Assembly (NCBI RefSeq): GCF_000520955.1
Contig: NZ_JACC01000008.1
Location: 1-64,000 of the forward strand
DNA from: Aquimarina pacifica
Lineage (GTDB): Bacteria > Bacteroidota > Bacteroidia > Flavobacteriales > Flavobacteriaceae
DNA length: 64,000 nucleotides
Direction: 5' to 3'
In this document: positions 18,913 through 28,654 of the stretch, piece by piece
Position numbering within the stretch: position 1 is the first letter of the stretch
Layout: every line of letters starts with the position of its first letter
Position numbers and translations under genes: made by a program
The notes under the pieces: model-generated
Told to the model about the DNA's origin: nothing
The model's database searches: none
Seen by the model: only the letters and a program-made list of their open reading frames with translations

Positions 18913-19683
18913 ATGAATCACGAATTAAAAAAAGACGGAAAATTCAGTTATCTAGAGTTAGGAGAAGGCACGCCTATTATAATTTTACATGGCTTAATGG
19001 GGGGCTTGAGTAACTTCGAAGGTGTTGGCTCCTATTTTCCAAAGCATGGATACAAAGTTTTAATTCCTGAACTTCCGGTATACACATTACCCTTAATAAA
19101 AACTAAAGTTAGCACCTATGCAGGATTCCTAAAAGACTTTATTGACCATATGGGATATGGTAACAAAGAAGTTATTCTCTTAGGCAATTCTCTCGGTGGT
19201 CATATTGCACTTTTATGCACAAAAATGTTTCCTGAAAAAGTAAAAGCTCTTGTAATAACAGGAAGCTCTGGACTATATGAAAGTGCCATGGGAGAAAGCT
19301 ATCCAAAACGAGGAGATTATGACTATATAAAAGCCAAAGCTGAAAACGTATTTTACGATCCTGAGATAGCTACCAAAGAAATTGTAGATGAAGTTTATGA
19401 AACGGTTAATGACCGAAATAAATTAATTCGAACTCTTGCTATTGCCAAAAGTGCTATTCGGCATAATATGGCAAAAGACCTTCCAAAAATGACAACTCCT
19501 ACATGCATTATTTGGGGAAAGAATGATACAGTTACTCCGCCAGAAGTGGCTGATGACTTTAACAGACTATTACCTGATTCTGATCTATACTGGATAGACA
19601 AATGTGGTCATGCAGCGATGATGGAGCACCCTGTAGAGTTTAATCGATTATTTCACAACTGGTTGCAAGAACGCAACTTCTAA
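18913..19683 (+). CDS. Alpha/beta hydrolase
   Basis: A 256-residue cytoplasmic hydrolase. The oxyanion region HGLMGGLSNF, the nucleophile elbow GNSLGG, the acid in WGKNDTVTPPE and the His in CGHAAMMEHP make a complete Ser-Asp-His triad. The substrate cannot be told; the sequence is closest in style to esterase or C-C hydrolase groups. The frame is open from 18823, but the family motif begins just after the ATG at 18913 and a promoter element lies between, so the shorter start is preferred. It runs into engB after 11 bases, probably one transcript. Confidence 0.85.
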   Translation: MNHELKKDGKFSYLELGEGTPIIILHGLMGGLSNFEGVGSYFPKHGYKVLIPELPVYTLPLIKTKVSTYAGFLKDFIDHMGYGNKEVILLGNSLGGHIALLCTKMFPEKVKALVITGSSGLYESAMGESYPKRGDYDYIKAKAENVFYDPEIATKEIVDEVYETVNDRNKLIRTLAIAKSAIRHNMAKDLPKMTTPTCIIWGKNDTVTPPEVADDFNRLLPDSDLYWIDKCGHAAMMEHPVEFNRLFHNWLQERNF

Positions 19684-19694
19684 TTATATATGCT

Positions 19695-20300
19695 ATGAAG
19701 ATTAGCAGCGCTGAATTTGTAATGAGTAACAGCGATGTTGCCAAATGCCCTAAAGACAAACTACCTGAATATGCTTTTATAGGACGGTCAAATGTTGGTA
19801 AATCATCCTTAATCAACATGTTAACCGATAGGAAAAGTCTTGCCAAAACATCCGGAAGACCCGGAAAAACACAATTAATCAATCATTTTATTATTAACAA
19901 AAATTGGTTTTTGGTGGATTTACCTGGTTATGGTTATGCAAGAGTATCAAAGTCCTCTAAAAAAGTGTTTCAAAAGTTTATCACTTCATACTTTTCAAAA
20001 AGAATTCAACTAGTAAGTGCCTTCGTCCTTATTGATTGCCGACATGAACCACAAAAAATAGATCTTGAATTCATGCAATGGCTCGGTGAAAATGAAATTC
20101 CGTTTTCTATTATTTTCACAAAAGCTGACAAACTTACCAAGACCAAACTACCTATTCAAATTGAGAATTACATCAAAGAAATGCTTAACTACTGGGAAGA
20201 AATGCCTACTTATTTTGTCACATCTTCTTCTTCTGGTTTAGGAAAAGAAGAGGTACTCTCTTATATATCTGACATCAATACTCAACTAAAAAAATCTTAG
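19695..20300 (+). CDS. engB: Ribosome biogenesis GTPase EngB (YihA/YsxC)
   Basis: Small essential GTPase needed for assembly of the large ribosomal subunit. G1 GRSNVGKSS is at residues 30-38, G3 DLPGYGYA at 75-82 and G4 TKAD at 142-145. The C-terminal TSSSSGLGKEE is the G5 region. The length of 201 residues is typical. It is co-directional with the hydrolase upstream. Confidence 0.96.
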   Translation: MKISSAEFVMSNSDVAKCPKDKLPEYAFIGRSNVGKSSLINMLTDRKSLAKTSGRPGKTQLINHFIINKNWFLVDLPGYGYARVSKSSKKVFQKFITSYFSKRIQLVSAFVLIDCRHEPQKIDLEFMQWLGENEIPFSIIFTKADKLTKTKLPIQIENYIKEMLNYWEEMPTYFVTSSSSGLGKEEVLSYISDINTQLKKS

Positions 20301-20453
20301 ATTTTACAGCTCATAAAATCAATATTAGTTATCCACACAATACATCCCATCAAAATCTTTACTGCAAAAATTTGATTGCACATTGTATGCAAAAATATTT
20401 TACAATCATTAGTTTAGACGACTAACCCCTAGTACATATAAAAACTTATTGGA

Positions 20454-20792
20454 TCATTTTTGTTTTAGCTCTAATTTCTCTGCAAAGTAATCACAAAAAT
20501 CTTTCATCGTAGCCGACATTTTATCATCCTGAGTTGCACGATAGAATGTATCACTCATAGCCACTAATGTCTGATGAAAAAACACTTTCATTTCATCGAC
20601 AGGCATATCCTTTGTCCATAAATCAATTCGAAGACTCTCTTTACTTTTACTGTCCCAAACCGACAAAAGCAATGCTTTAGTTTCTTCATTTTCTACTCCT
20701 CCGTCTTTTGCTGTCCATTTTAGCTTCTCAGGAATTCGATTTTCATCTAACTCTATATCAATTTTGATTTCTGATTTATGCTCAATTGCCAT
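20454..20792 (-). CDS. gldC: Gliding motility protein GldC
   Basis: A 112-residue soluble protein opening MAIEHKSEIKIDIELDENR and continuing PEKLKWTAKDG, a strong match to GldC as I recall it from Flavobacterium. Its biochemical role is unknown; it is associated with GldB, and gliding depends on the type IX secretion/gliding machinery. The frame extends to 20870, but the family start is the ATG at 20792, one base after the gldB stop, so gldB and gldC are coupled. Confidence 0.93.
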   Translation of the reverse strand: MAIEHKSEIKIDIELDENRIPEKLKWTAKDGGVENEETKALLLSVWDSKSKESLRIDLWTKDMPVDEMKVFFHQTLVAMSDTFYRATQDDKMSATMKDFCDYFAEKLELKQK

Positions 20793-20793
20793 A

Positions 20794-21768
20794 TTATCGC
20801 TTTGGTTTATATTTTGATCTGTTAAAAATAGTTTCGGCATCTGCCAAAAGTAATTGGTGCAAAGATACATCGTTATTTTGCATATACGAAGTTACAATTT
20901 GCAAGCCTATAAACTGACCTACTCTATCTGGTGCTTCTTGATCTATTTTCTCTAGATAAAATTTAGAAAAAGGAGCTGGATACAAAAATCTCGACAATAG
21001 CTCGCTATCCGTACTATACAGTAATTGTTTCTCTACAAAAAACCTCCATATCTCTTCTTCATTAGCCTCGAGCCAATTATATTGCTCTTCGGTATATCCC
21101 ATTTTTTGAGCATTATTATACGTAGGTAAGAACAAATTTTTGAGATACAACTCTTTTCCAAAAGACACAAGGTTTCCTAAAAATGTCCTATCACGAATAG
21201 GCCCCACCTTATTTTTTGCATACATTGATGCAACATCGGGTAATATTTGATCTTTCTCAAAATTCTGTCTTATATATTTTTGTATACTTTCATAAAAATG
21301 ATGATCCTTTCCTAAGTACGTGTCTAATGCTATAATAAGCAAGCCTTTAGAAAGCACAACTTTGTTTCTATAATCTACATCATTGGTAATCGTAATAACT
21401 CTAGGCTCTTTGATCTCAGGAAAATAATACTTGATATGCTGAAAAAGAGTATGTAACTCGTCTTCTTCTTTAGAGAAATCAGAAAAAACTTTTCTAACCT
21501 CACTATTTACCTCTTGTTGTATAGTATCTCTTGATCTCTTGATCCAAATACTATCAGGATATTTTGCTGAAAATAAAAATGGAAAATCATTTTTTAGCGT
21601 TGCTAATTTTTGAGGTGTTACTTCTGCGAATAATTGATCAAATCTTTCTACCTCAACATTTATATCGATTTGGGAAATTTCTTTTTCTATCGCACTTTTA
21701 CTTGAGCAGGAGGACAATATCCAAAAAACAACTAAAAATTTTAAAAACTTACTCATATTCATAATCAA
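20794..21768 (-). CDS. gldB: Gliding motility lipoprotein GldB
   Basis: A 324-residue lipoprotein with a short hydrophobic signal and lipobox LSSC near residue 21, so it should be anchored in the envelope. The remainder (IDINVEVERFDQLFAE, LKNDFPFLFSAKYPDS) is typical GldB. GldB is needed for gliding in F. johnsoniae; its mechanism is unknown. A second in-frame Met five residues in is an alternative start. It is transcribed with gldC from the promoter at 21838-21866. Confidence 0.93.
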   Translation of the reverse strand: MIMNMSKFLKFLVVFWILSSCSSKSAIEKEISQIDINVEVERFDQLFAEVTPQKLATLKNDFPFLFSAKYPDSIWIKRSRDTIQQEVNSEVRKVFSDFSKEEDELHTLFQHIKYYFPEIKEPRVITITNDVDYRNKVVLSKGLLIIALDTYLGKDHHFYESIQKYIRQNFEKDQILPDVASMYAKNKVGPIRDRTFLGNLVSFGKELYLKNLFLPTYNNAQKMGYTEEQYNWLEANEEEIWRFFVEKQLLYSTDSELLSRFLYPAPFSKFYLEKIDQEAPDRVGQFIGLQIVTSYMQNNDVSLHQLLLADAETIFNRSKYKPKR

Positions 21769-21837
21769 ATTATAATATCTCTCTAAATAACTTCTATTAT
21801 TCTAGAACGCCATCTTTTTTTATTAATTTTATAATCG

Positions 21838-21866
21838 CAAAGATACTATATCAAAGTTCGAATCAA
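21838..21866 (-). promoter_or_regulatory. Promoter of gldBC
   Basis: On the minus strand TTG (21866-21864) is followed after 18 bases by TATCTTTG (21845-21838), the full Bacteroidota -33/-7 pattern. The predicted leader before gldB is about 60 nt. Confidence 0.6.
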
Positions 21867-21973
21867 GAAATATATGAGAGACAAGCTTTTTTAACCGAAA
21901 TAGCAAACTTATTATAAATAACATTTTCATAATTTCACTTTTTAGAACTAAAAATTAAACTAAATCATAACAC

Positions 21974-22762
21974 ATGCATACAGAAAAAGTAATTGATCAT
22001 ATCGTCAACTGGTTAACTAATTATGCTAATAGCGCTAACATTAAAGGATTCGTTGTTGGAGTCAGCGGAGGCATTGACAGTGCCGTCACCTCTTCTTTGT
22101 GTGCAAAAACGGGTTTAAAAACGATTTGTGTAGAAATGCCAATTCACCAAGCAGAAAGTCAAGTAAATAGAGCACAAGAACATATTGCACAACTAAAAAA
22201 GAGATTTCCTAATGTTTCTGAAGAAAGAGTCGATCTTACTCCAGTTTTTGAGGAACTAAAATCAGCTGTTCCTAAAGTAGAAAAAAGTGCTCAACTTGAT
22301 CTTTCTCTAGCTAACACTAGAGCTCGACTAAGAATGTCTACACTATACTACTTTGCCGGATTACACAAATACTTAGTAGCAGGTACCGGAAATAAAGTTG
22401 AAGATTTTGGCGTTGGTTTCTATACAAAATATGGTGATGGCGGGGTAGACTTAAGCCCTATAGCTGATTTAGTTAAAAGCCAGGTATATGCTTTAGGAAA
22501 AGAGCTTAAAGTGCCAAATTCTATCCAAATTGCCGCTCCAACAGATGGCTTATTTGGAGACAGTAGAAGCGATGAAGATCAAATCGGAGCAAGTTATGAT
22601 GAGCTAGAATGGGCAATGAAAATGAAAGATGAAGGTAAAAATAAAGATGATTTTGAAGGAAGAAAACGAGAGGTCTTTGAAATTTTTATACGATTAAATA
22701 CGGTAAATCAACATAAAATGATGCCAATTCCTGTCTGTAATATACCCGTTGATCTAATATAA
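21974..22762 (+). CDS. nadE: NH3-dependent NAD+ synthetase
   Basis: Last step of NAD synthesis: deamido-NAD, ammonia and ATP give NAD. The PP-loop SGGIDS is at residues 31-36, and VAGTGNKVEDFGVGFYTKYGDGGVDL carries the deamido-NAD site. At 262 residues there is no glutaminase domain, so free ammonia is the nitrogen source. It diverges from gldBC and is followed by a response regulator in the same direction. Confidence 0.96.
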   Translation: MHTEKVIDHIVNWLTNYANSANIKGFVVGVSGGIDSAVTSSLCAKTGLKTICVEMPIHQAESQVNRAQEHIAQLKKRFPNVSEERVDLTPVFEELKSAVPKVEKSAQLDLSLANTRARLRMSTLYYFAGLHKYLVAGTGNKVEDFGVGFYTKYGDGGVDLSPIADLVKSQVYALGKELKVPNSIQIAAPTDGLFGDSRSDEDQIGASYDELEWAMKMKDEGKNKDDFEGRKREVFEIFIRLNTVNQHKMMPIPVCNIPVDLI

Positions 22763-22907
22763 TAAACATTTTGTCGATAAATTAACAAAAATAAGTTCAT
22801 GCGAATTAGTTCTTAGTAATTTTACAAAATAAAAGTTACCCCTAGCCTAACGAAAAAATGTTAAACCCAAAAATTAATCAAACTAACATTAACAATTGTA
22901 AAAAAGA

Positions 22908-23540
22908 ATGACAACCGTATTAATAGCTGATCATCATCCAATTACTAGGAAGGGGATTGTTTCTTTATTTCGCAACTCAGAAGATTATGAGATTATTAGC
23001 AAAGTAAGTAACGGAAACGAAATGTATGATGTATTAAAAGCAAACACTCCTGATGTACTCATCATGGAACTAGACTTACCTCAGATAAATGGAATTATGG
23101 CGTTGAGAACAATTAAAAAAGAGTTTACTGGTATAAAGGTAATTATCTTTAGTTCTCATCCAGAGGAGATGTATGCCCTGAGTGCTATCAAGGCTGGAGC
23201 TTCTGCTTACTTATCCAAAACTGTACCAACAAAAACACTAAAAAGAGCGATAGAACGAGTAGCAAGAGGAGGCATATATTTAAATGACAATCTAACACAG
23301 CAACTGGCTAGCGGAAACGCTAATGAAAATAACATGGTTGTAAAATATAAAAAACTTTCTTCTAGAGAAATAGAAGTACTTAATTTACTATCCTCAGGAA
23401 AACGAAACAAGGATATAGCTACAACGCTATCTATTAATGAAAAAACAGTTAGCACCTACAAAACTAGATTGCTAAAAAAACTAAAAGTAGATAATCTTGC
23501 AGATCTTATTCATCAATCCAGATTGTTACACATTAGCTAA
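22908..23540 (+). CDS. NarL/FixJ-type response regulator with atypical receiver
   Basis: A 210-residue protein with an N-terminal receiver (1-120) and a LuxR-type helix-turn-helix (about 145-205, SSREIEVLNLLSSGKRNKDIA..EKTVSTYKTR). The DNA-binding half is ordinary. In the receiver the phospho-acceptor position is Glu54 (LIMELDLP) instead of Asp, and the acidic pair reads Asp8-His9 instead of Asp-Asp; Ser82 and Lys104 are kept. It is therefore unlikely to be phosphorylated normally and may be constitutively active. No kinase gene is adjacent. Targets are unknown. Confidence 0.9.
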   Translation: MTTVLIADHHPITRKGIVSLFRNSEDYEIISKVSNGNEMYDVLKANTPDVLIMELDLPQINGIMALRTIKKEFTGIKVIIFSSHPEEMYALSAIKAGASAYLSKTVPTKTLKRAIERVARGGIYLNDNLTQQLASGNANENNMVVKYKKLSSREIEVLNLLSSGKRNKDIATTLSINEKTVSTYKTRLLKKLKVDNLADLIHQSRLLHIS

Positions 23541-23541
23541 A

Positions 23542-25500
23542 TTAAACGACTCTGTTTAGTTTATTTGACAGTATTTTCCTCAGAGATAAATAATCAACAA
23601 TATCTTGCATGATTTCTTGATTATCGACAGTATTATGAGCTTTCATTTCTTGTGAAAGCTCTTCTACTTTCTGCTTAATTAAAAACCGTCTCAAATTCAA
23701 AATAATATCGCTTACATATTGCGCTATTGTATATTCTTTCTTCTTAACATGAATCTCCATATCAACCCATCTATGCAATTCATACCGCTCATCATTCATT
23801 AAAATAGCTGTTATTTCTGCGGCAATTTCAGGTGGTATTTTATTAATAAAGTTTTCGACCTTAAACTCTTCGTTCTGATGTAATTCTTCAATCAAAATAG
23901 CATAGATACTTTTAAAACCATCATTTGCAAACTCTATCTCATCATCCTGAAGATCAAGGTATATTTTTTCGAATACTTTTGAAGTATGTGTTTCTGGCTC
24001 TAACACTAATTCTCCATCTTCATTCTCCTTTAAAACTAAATCTTCAAATTCTTCTTCTCTTTTTCCGTAAAGAAGTAATGCTTCAATAATCTTGAGTTCT
24101 AGCTCATATTGCTCATTAACTTTTGGAGATTTTTTTTCTGTTTTTACAACCTCTAATGATTTCTGTTCCTGTTTCTGTTGTTTTTTTTGGTCTTTTAACT
24201 CGACATTGAGTATTTGAGCTAATGTATTAAACAAAACATCTTCAGAAATATCCATAATCCTAGAACACTCCTGAATATAGATTTCTCGCTTAATAACATC
24301 AGGAATTTTAGAAATACTCACCACCATATCTCGCACCAACTCTGCCTTCTTAATAGGATCATCCTTAGACTGTTGCTGTAACAAAGAAGCTTTAAAGCTT
24401 ATAAAATCCTGAACATTATTTTCTAAATATTCCTTTAGCTCTTCTAATGTATTTTGCTTCGCAAAACTATCCGGATCTTCTCCTTCTGGAAAGCTACACA
24501 CTTTAACATTCATTCCTTGTTCGAGGATCAAATCTATACCTCGGATAGATGCCCTCATCCCTGCTGCATCACTATCAAACAAAACCGTAATATTCTTAGT
24601 AAGTCTACTAATAAGTCTTATCTGATCTGCGGTTAATGCCGTTCCCGAAGATGAAACCACATTGGTCACTCCTGTTTGGTTAAACTGTATAACATCTGTA
24701 TAGCCTTCTACCAAATAACAATTATCTTCTTTGGCAATAGACTGTTTTGCATGATAAATCCCATAAAGCACTTTACTTTTATGATAGATATCACTTTCTG
24801 GAGAATTTAGATATTTCGCCGCTTTCTTATCATTTGTCAGAATTCGTCCTCCGAAACCCAATACTCGGCCAGACATAGATTGAATAGGAAACAAAACTCT
24901 TCCTTTAAAACGATCAAATTGTTTTTCTTCCTTTACAATGGTAAGACCTGTTTTACTGAGGTACTCTAACTTATAACCTTTTCTAATTGCCTCAGAGGTA
25001 AAAGCATCCCAAGTATCTGGAGAATACCCTAATCCGAATTTTTTAATCGTCTCTTCGGTAAACCCTCTCTCTTTAAAATAAGTCAACCCTATCGCCTTAC
25101 CCTGCTCTGTTTTATGTAAAGAATTCTGAAAAAAAGTATTTGCAAACTCACTAACCAAATACATACTCTCCCGCTCATCTGCCTCCTGTTTTTGTTCGTC
25201 AGTCTGTTCTGTTTCTTCTACTTCTATATTATACTTTTTTGCTAAATACTTTATAGCCTCAGGATATGTAAAGTGCTCATGCTCCATAAGAAAAGCAACA
25301 ACATTCCCACCTTTTCCACTAGAAAAATCTTTCCATATTTGTTTTACAGGGGACACCATAAATGAAGGAGTACGCTCATCACTAAAAGGGCTGAGTCCTT
25401 TAAAATTACTCCCTGCTTTTTTTAACTGCACAAAATCCCCTATAACCTCTTCTAATCTAGCGGTTTCGAATACGGCATCTATAGTTGACTTATGAATCAT
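23542..25500 (-). CDS. dnaG: DNA primase DnaG
   Basis: Makes RNA primers for the replication fork. The order is zinc-domain region (1-100), catalytic core with TOPRIM (VEGYTDVIQF near 265; FDSDAAG near 310) and a C-terminal helicase-binding region, 652 residues. The usual zinc ligands Cys-His-Cys-Cys are replaced by Ser37, Ser40, Asp58 and Ser61 (GLSPFSDERTPSF and WKDFSSGKGG), so the first domain cannot bind zinc although its fold sequence is otherwise kept. This seems shared with other flavobacterial DnaG from memory. It converges with the response regulator; the stops are one base apart. Confidence 0.95.
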   Translation of the reverse strand: MIHKSTIDAVFETARLEEVIGDFVQLKKAGSNFKGLSPFSDERTPSFMVSPVKQIWKDFSSGKGGNVVAFLMEHEHFTYPEAIKYLAKKYNIEVEETEQTDEQKQEADERESMYLVSEFANTFFQNSLHKTEQGKAIGLTYFKERGFTEETIKKFGLGYSPDTWDAFTSEAIRKGYKLEYLSKTGLTIVKEEKQFDRFKGRVLFPIQSMSGRVLGFGGRILTNDKKAAKYLNSPESDIYHKSKVLYGIYHAKQSIAKEDNCYLVEGYTDVIQFNQTGVTNVVSSSGTALTADQIRLISRLTKNITVLFDSDAAGMRASIRGIDLILEQGMNVKVCSFPEGEDPDSFAKQNTLEELKEYLENNVQDFISFKASLLQQQSKDDPIKKAELVRDMVVSISKIPDVIKREIYIQECSRIMDISEDVLFNTLAQILNVELKDQKKQQKQEQKSLEVVKTEKKSPKVNEQYELELKIIEALLLYGKREEEFEDLVLKENEDGELVLEPETHTSKVFEKIYLDLQDDEIEFANDGFKSIYAILIEELHQNEEFKVENFINKIPPEIAAEITAILMNDERYELHRWVDMEIHVKKKEYTIAQYVSDIILNLRRFLIKQKVEELSQEMKAHNTVDNQEIMQDIVDYLSLRKILSNKLNRVV

Positions 25501-25572
25501 GAGGTTGTATATACTTTATAAAGCAACAAAAATAGCATAATTGCAGGAGACACAACATAATCACTATTGAAT

Positions 25573-25605
25573 AAAAAAAGAGACTGCCTTATAAAAGACA
25601 GTCTC
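25573..25605 (-). terminator. Terminator of the T9SS cargo gene
   Basis: On the minus strand an 11-bp stem (GAGACTGTCTT / AAGGCAGTCTC, one mismatch) with a short loop is followed by TTTTTTTATTC. It lies some 40 bases after the stop of the secreted protein. Confidence 0.7.
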
Positions 25606-25642
25606 GATACTATTATTATTTTTTTTTAAGGTTTACACCTAA

Positions 25643-28600
25643 TTACTGTTCGATAACAAACTTTCTTGTTACAACAGTCTCTTCTGCAGAAATTCTAGTA
25701 AAATAAGTTCCTACCGCTAATTCGCTAACATTTATTGTTTGCTTATTTTCATCTCCTTGAATAGTTCGCACTAATTGCCCATACATTGAATAAATTTCAA
25801 CACTTTGAATTGGTGTTTTACCCGCAGATATATTCAACACTCCTTTCACAGGCATTGGCGACAATACAAATCTTTTGTCTGATGTATTTAAATCTGTCAA
25901 TTCATAGGTATCTATACGAACACTTGTAACATTAATACAAAATTCGGTTTCCTCAGAACTATCAAAATCTCCTCCGGTAACTATAGTGCCATCGGTACTT
26001 GATAATGTATAAGAACCAATACCATAGCTACAGCATATCCCATCACCATATGAATCAAAAAGTGTAAATACATAACTACCAGAAGTCAAGCCACTAATAG
26101 TTTCTGTTACCGTAGATCCATCGGGATTCGAACTTGAGTAACTTGCAGAAGCTACTGTAGTTCCTCCATCATTAGTAATTGTCCAAGAGGTTTCTTCTGG
26201 GTAGTTATCTAGTGTAATACTCAATGTCAAATCTCCTGCAGGTTCACAATCTTCTGAAGGACCATCACTTGTTGTAAACGCAACATCATCAATAGCTGCA
26301 TCTGCTTGCCAAGTACTTGAAGTTACTCTATTAAATCTTAATTGTAGCCCACTACCTATATAATCTGCTAAATCAATAGTAGCTAATTGCCAAGAATTTC
26401 CTTGATTACCACTTAAACTCCAGATACTTGTCCATGTTATTCCTTCATCATTACTTGCTTCAACATCTAGCGATCCAAAGTTAGATGATCCATACATGTG
26501 ATAGCTAAATGTAAAAAAGGCAGTCGTTACATCATTAAGGTCCAAACAAGGAGAAGTAAGAATCGCTTGTTTATTTGGATATCCTGTACCATTTCCTGAT
26601 GCTTCAACATATATATAAGTGGATCCTGCAGCAGCATTAGAAGGTCCTGTATTATTTGATGGTGTTCCGTTAGAATCTCTAGACCAATCCAAATCGTCTC
26701 CCGAATTCTGAGTCCATAAACCAAATGAGCTTTCAAAACTTTCTGTATACGGAGCTAGTTCTCCTCCTATACATCCTGGTCCGGTTGTACTTTCTTCTGT
26801 TGTTATCGTTACAGAAGAACTTGCTCCTGATAGATTTCCTGAAGCATCCTTTGCTACTACATAAAAAGAATATTCAGTAAGAGGAGCTAATCCATTAACA
26901 GTATAAGTTGTACCTGTAGAAGTTGCTACGTTAACTCCATCTTGATATATATCATAACCTACAACTCCTATATTATCGGCAGATGCATTCCATGACAGTG
27001 TAGTTTGCCTTGCAGTTGTTCCTGAAGCCGATAAACCTGTTGGTGTAGTCGGAGCTTCCTCATCGATGACATCTGGTTCTATTCTAAACGCTACCACATG
27101 ACTTTTTCTTGTATTAGACGTCCCTTGCATATACTCACTGATGTGCCAAAAAGTTGTGTCATCTAATGGATCTATAGTCATCTGACCATAGTCACCATAT
27201 CGCCCATCACTTCTTGTATTTTGTTGATCTCCATTAGCAGAAACTTGTTCTATTGCCGTCATTGTTCCCAAAGGGTCGTTAGCTAATCTTCCTGTATATC
27301 TTAAAGATGTATACACACTTGAGCTCACAACGGTGTAGGCTAATCCTATGTTTCCTGCAGCATCTTGTGCAATACTTCCGCAGAAAGCACTAAGACCATC
27401 TGGTTGCACATATGTTCCTTCTTGATAAACAGTCCAAGGTTGCCCATCTGCTGTTTGTCTTAATTCATACCAACGAATCCCAGCTAAACTATCTGCTCCT
27501 GTAAGATCCACTACAAAATTCATTACTACAGAATTATGCGTTCCAAAACGTCTATAATTAGTCATATACATCATGGTTGCCTGTAAAGCATCGATATCCG
27601 GACCTGACCCTGGTTCATCAAGGTTTTGAAATGATCCGCCATCAAAAACACTATCAAACGGAGATGTTATTAATTCTTGAGGACTAGAAATCGTAGAGTT
27701 AGAAGGTGTTGTCCAGTCTACACTTGTTGTCCATATCTTAAGATGATCTTGACTAATACCTGACCAACTATCATCTTGCAAATACACAATTGAACAACCC
27801 GTACCTACCGGAGGTAATGTAGTTCCTGTAACATTAAACCCTCCTGGGCTATAAAATCCGTTGTTCTCTATAGCTGGAAGTGGAAAACCAATCAATTGTG
27901 CATCTGGATTACCTACAAGCATCTCATCTCTTTCTACCACGAATACAACATCGTTAGCAGAAGGATCATTCTGATCTTTATTAGCTGTTACATAATACCC
28001 ATCGCTCCATATTGAAAGTTTTTCGTAATCCGGAAATGAAGATGTATTAAAACGATATGTATACCATCCATCATTAACAGGATCTGGTCCCTGTCCTACA
28101 GCGATCAAAAATCCATTTGGCGTATTACTAAACTCCATGATAATAAATCTGTCTGCAAAATTATCATATACAACAATTGGATCCCCAAGTGTCTCACCAG
28201 GAAATATAGTCCCTAATGAAGCCTCAGATATTAGCGGATTACCTGATCGGTCAAGAATACCAAATCCAGAGTTGAAAGCGTATACATAATGGTTTGGTCC
28301 TATAGCCCCAGTTGCATCATTAAGCACATTACCTGCATGCGCACCAAAAGAGGCTACGGGAGCAGTGGTTGCCATTTTTACAGCGTTCTTTTGCTGTATC
28401 ATCAAAGGATCTGATTCTCCTGTAGCAGGAAGACCTTTTCCTGGCACCATTTTGTTACTACCCCTACGCTTTGGCGGAGCAACATGCTCATGGCTTTTTG
28501 CAGATATAATATTTTTCATTTGAGAAAGTGCAGGAATATCTCTTTTATAAGCAGCTTTCCCAACAGAGCTGGCCTTCATAGAACCCCCTGTTTGCGCAAC

Positions 28601-28654
28601 TAGCCCAAAGCTGCAAAATAAAAATAATGTAAAGTAAATGAATTGTGTTTTCAT
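25643..28654 (-). CDS. Large secreted multidomain protein, type IX secretion cargo
   Basis: A 1003-residue exported protein. Residues 1-21 are a signal peptide ending LVAQ. Residues about 90-520 form a beta-rich domain I cannot name (GAIGPNHYVYAFNSGFG). A fibronectin type III domain is at about 535-620, a MAM-like jelly roll at 640-796 (ESFESSFGLW .. AAIDDVAF) and a repeat-type domain at 810-906 (DSYGDGICCSYGIGSYTL). The tail from about 930 (LSPMPVKGVLNIS .. TRKFVIEQ) is a type A sorting domain for the type IX system. It is probably a surface adhesin or a carbohydrate- or protein-binding factor; no catalytic motif is seen. It stands alone, with a terminator after it. Confidence 0.85.
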   Translation of the reverse strand: MKTQFIYFTLFLFCSFGLVAQTGGSMKASSVGKAAYKRDIPALSQMKNIISAKSHEHVAPPKRRGSNKMVPGKGLPATGESDPLMIQQKNAVKMATTAPVASFGAHAGNVLNDATGAIGPNHYVYAFNSGFGILDRSGNPLISEASLGTIFPGETLGDPIVVYDNFADRFIIMEFSNTPNGFLIAVGQGPDPVNDGWYTYRFNTSSFPDYEKLSIWSDGYYVTANKDQNDPSANDVVFVVERDEMLVGNPDAQLIGFPLPAIENNGFYSPGGFNVTGTTLPPVGTGCSIVYLQDDSWSGISQDHLKIWTTSVDWTTPSNSTISSPQELITSPFDSVFDGGSFQNLDEPGSGPDIDALQATMMYMTNYRRFGTHNSVVMNFVVDLTGADSLAGIRWYELRQTADGQPWTVYQEGTYVQPDGLSAFCGSIAQDAAGNIGLAYTVVSSSVYTSLRYTGRLANDPLGTMTAIEQVSANGDQQNTRSDGRYGDYGQMTIDPLDDTTFWHISEYMQGTSNTRKSHVVAFRIEPDVIDEEAPTTPTGLSASGTTARQTTLSWNASADNIGVVGYDIYQDGVNVATSTGTTYTVNGLAPLTEYSFYVVAKDASGNLSGASSSVTITTEESTTGPGCIGGELAPYTESFESSFGLWTQNSGDDLDWSRDSNGTPSNNTGPSNAAAGSTYIYVEASGNGTGYPNKQAILTSPCLDLNDVTTAFFTFSYHMYGSSNFGSLDVEASNDEGITWTSIWSLSGNQGNSWQLATIDLADYIGSGLQLRFNRVTSSTWQADAAIDDVAFTTSDGPSEDCEPAGDLTLSITLDNYPEETSWTITNDGGTTVASASYSSSNPDGSTVTETISGLTSGSYVFTLFDSYGDGICCSYGIGSYTLSSTDGTIVTGGDFDSSEETEFCINVTSVRIDTYELTDLNTSDKRFVLSPMPVKGVLNISAGKTPIQSVEIYSMYGQLVRTIQGDENKQTINVSELAVGTYFTRISAEETVVTRKFVIEQ

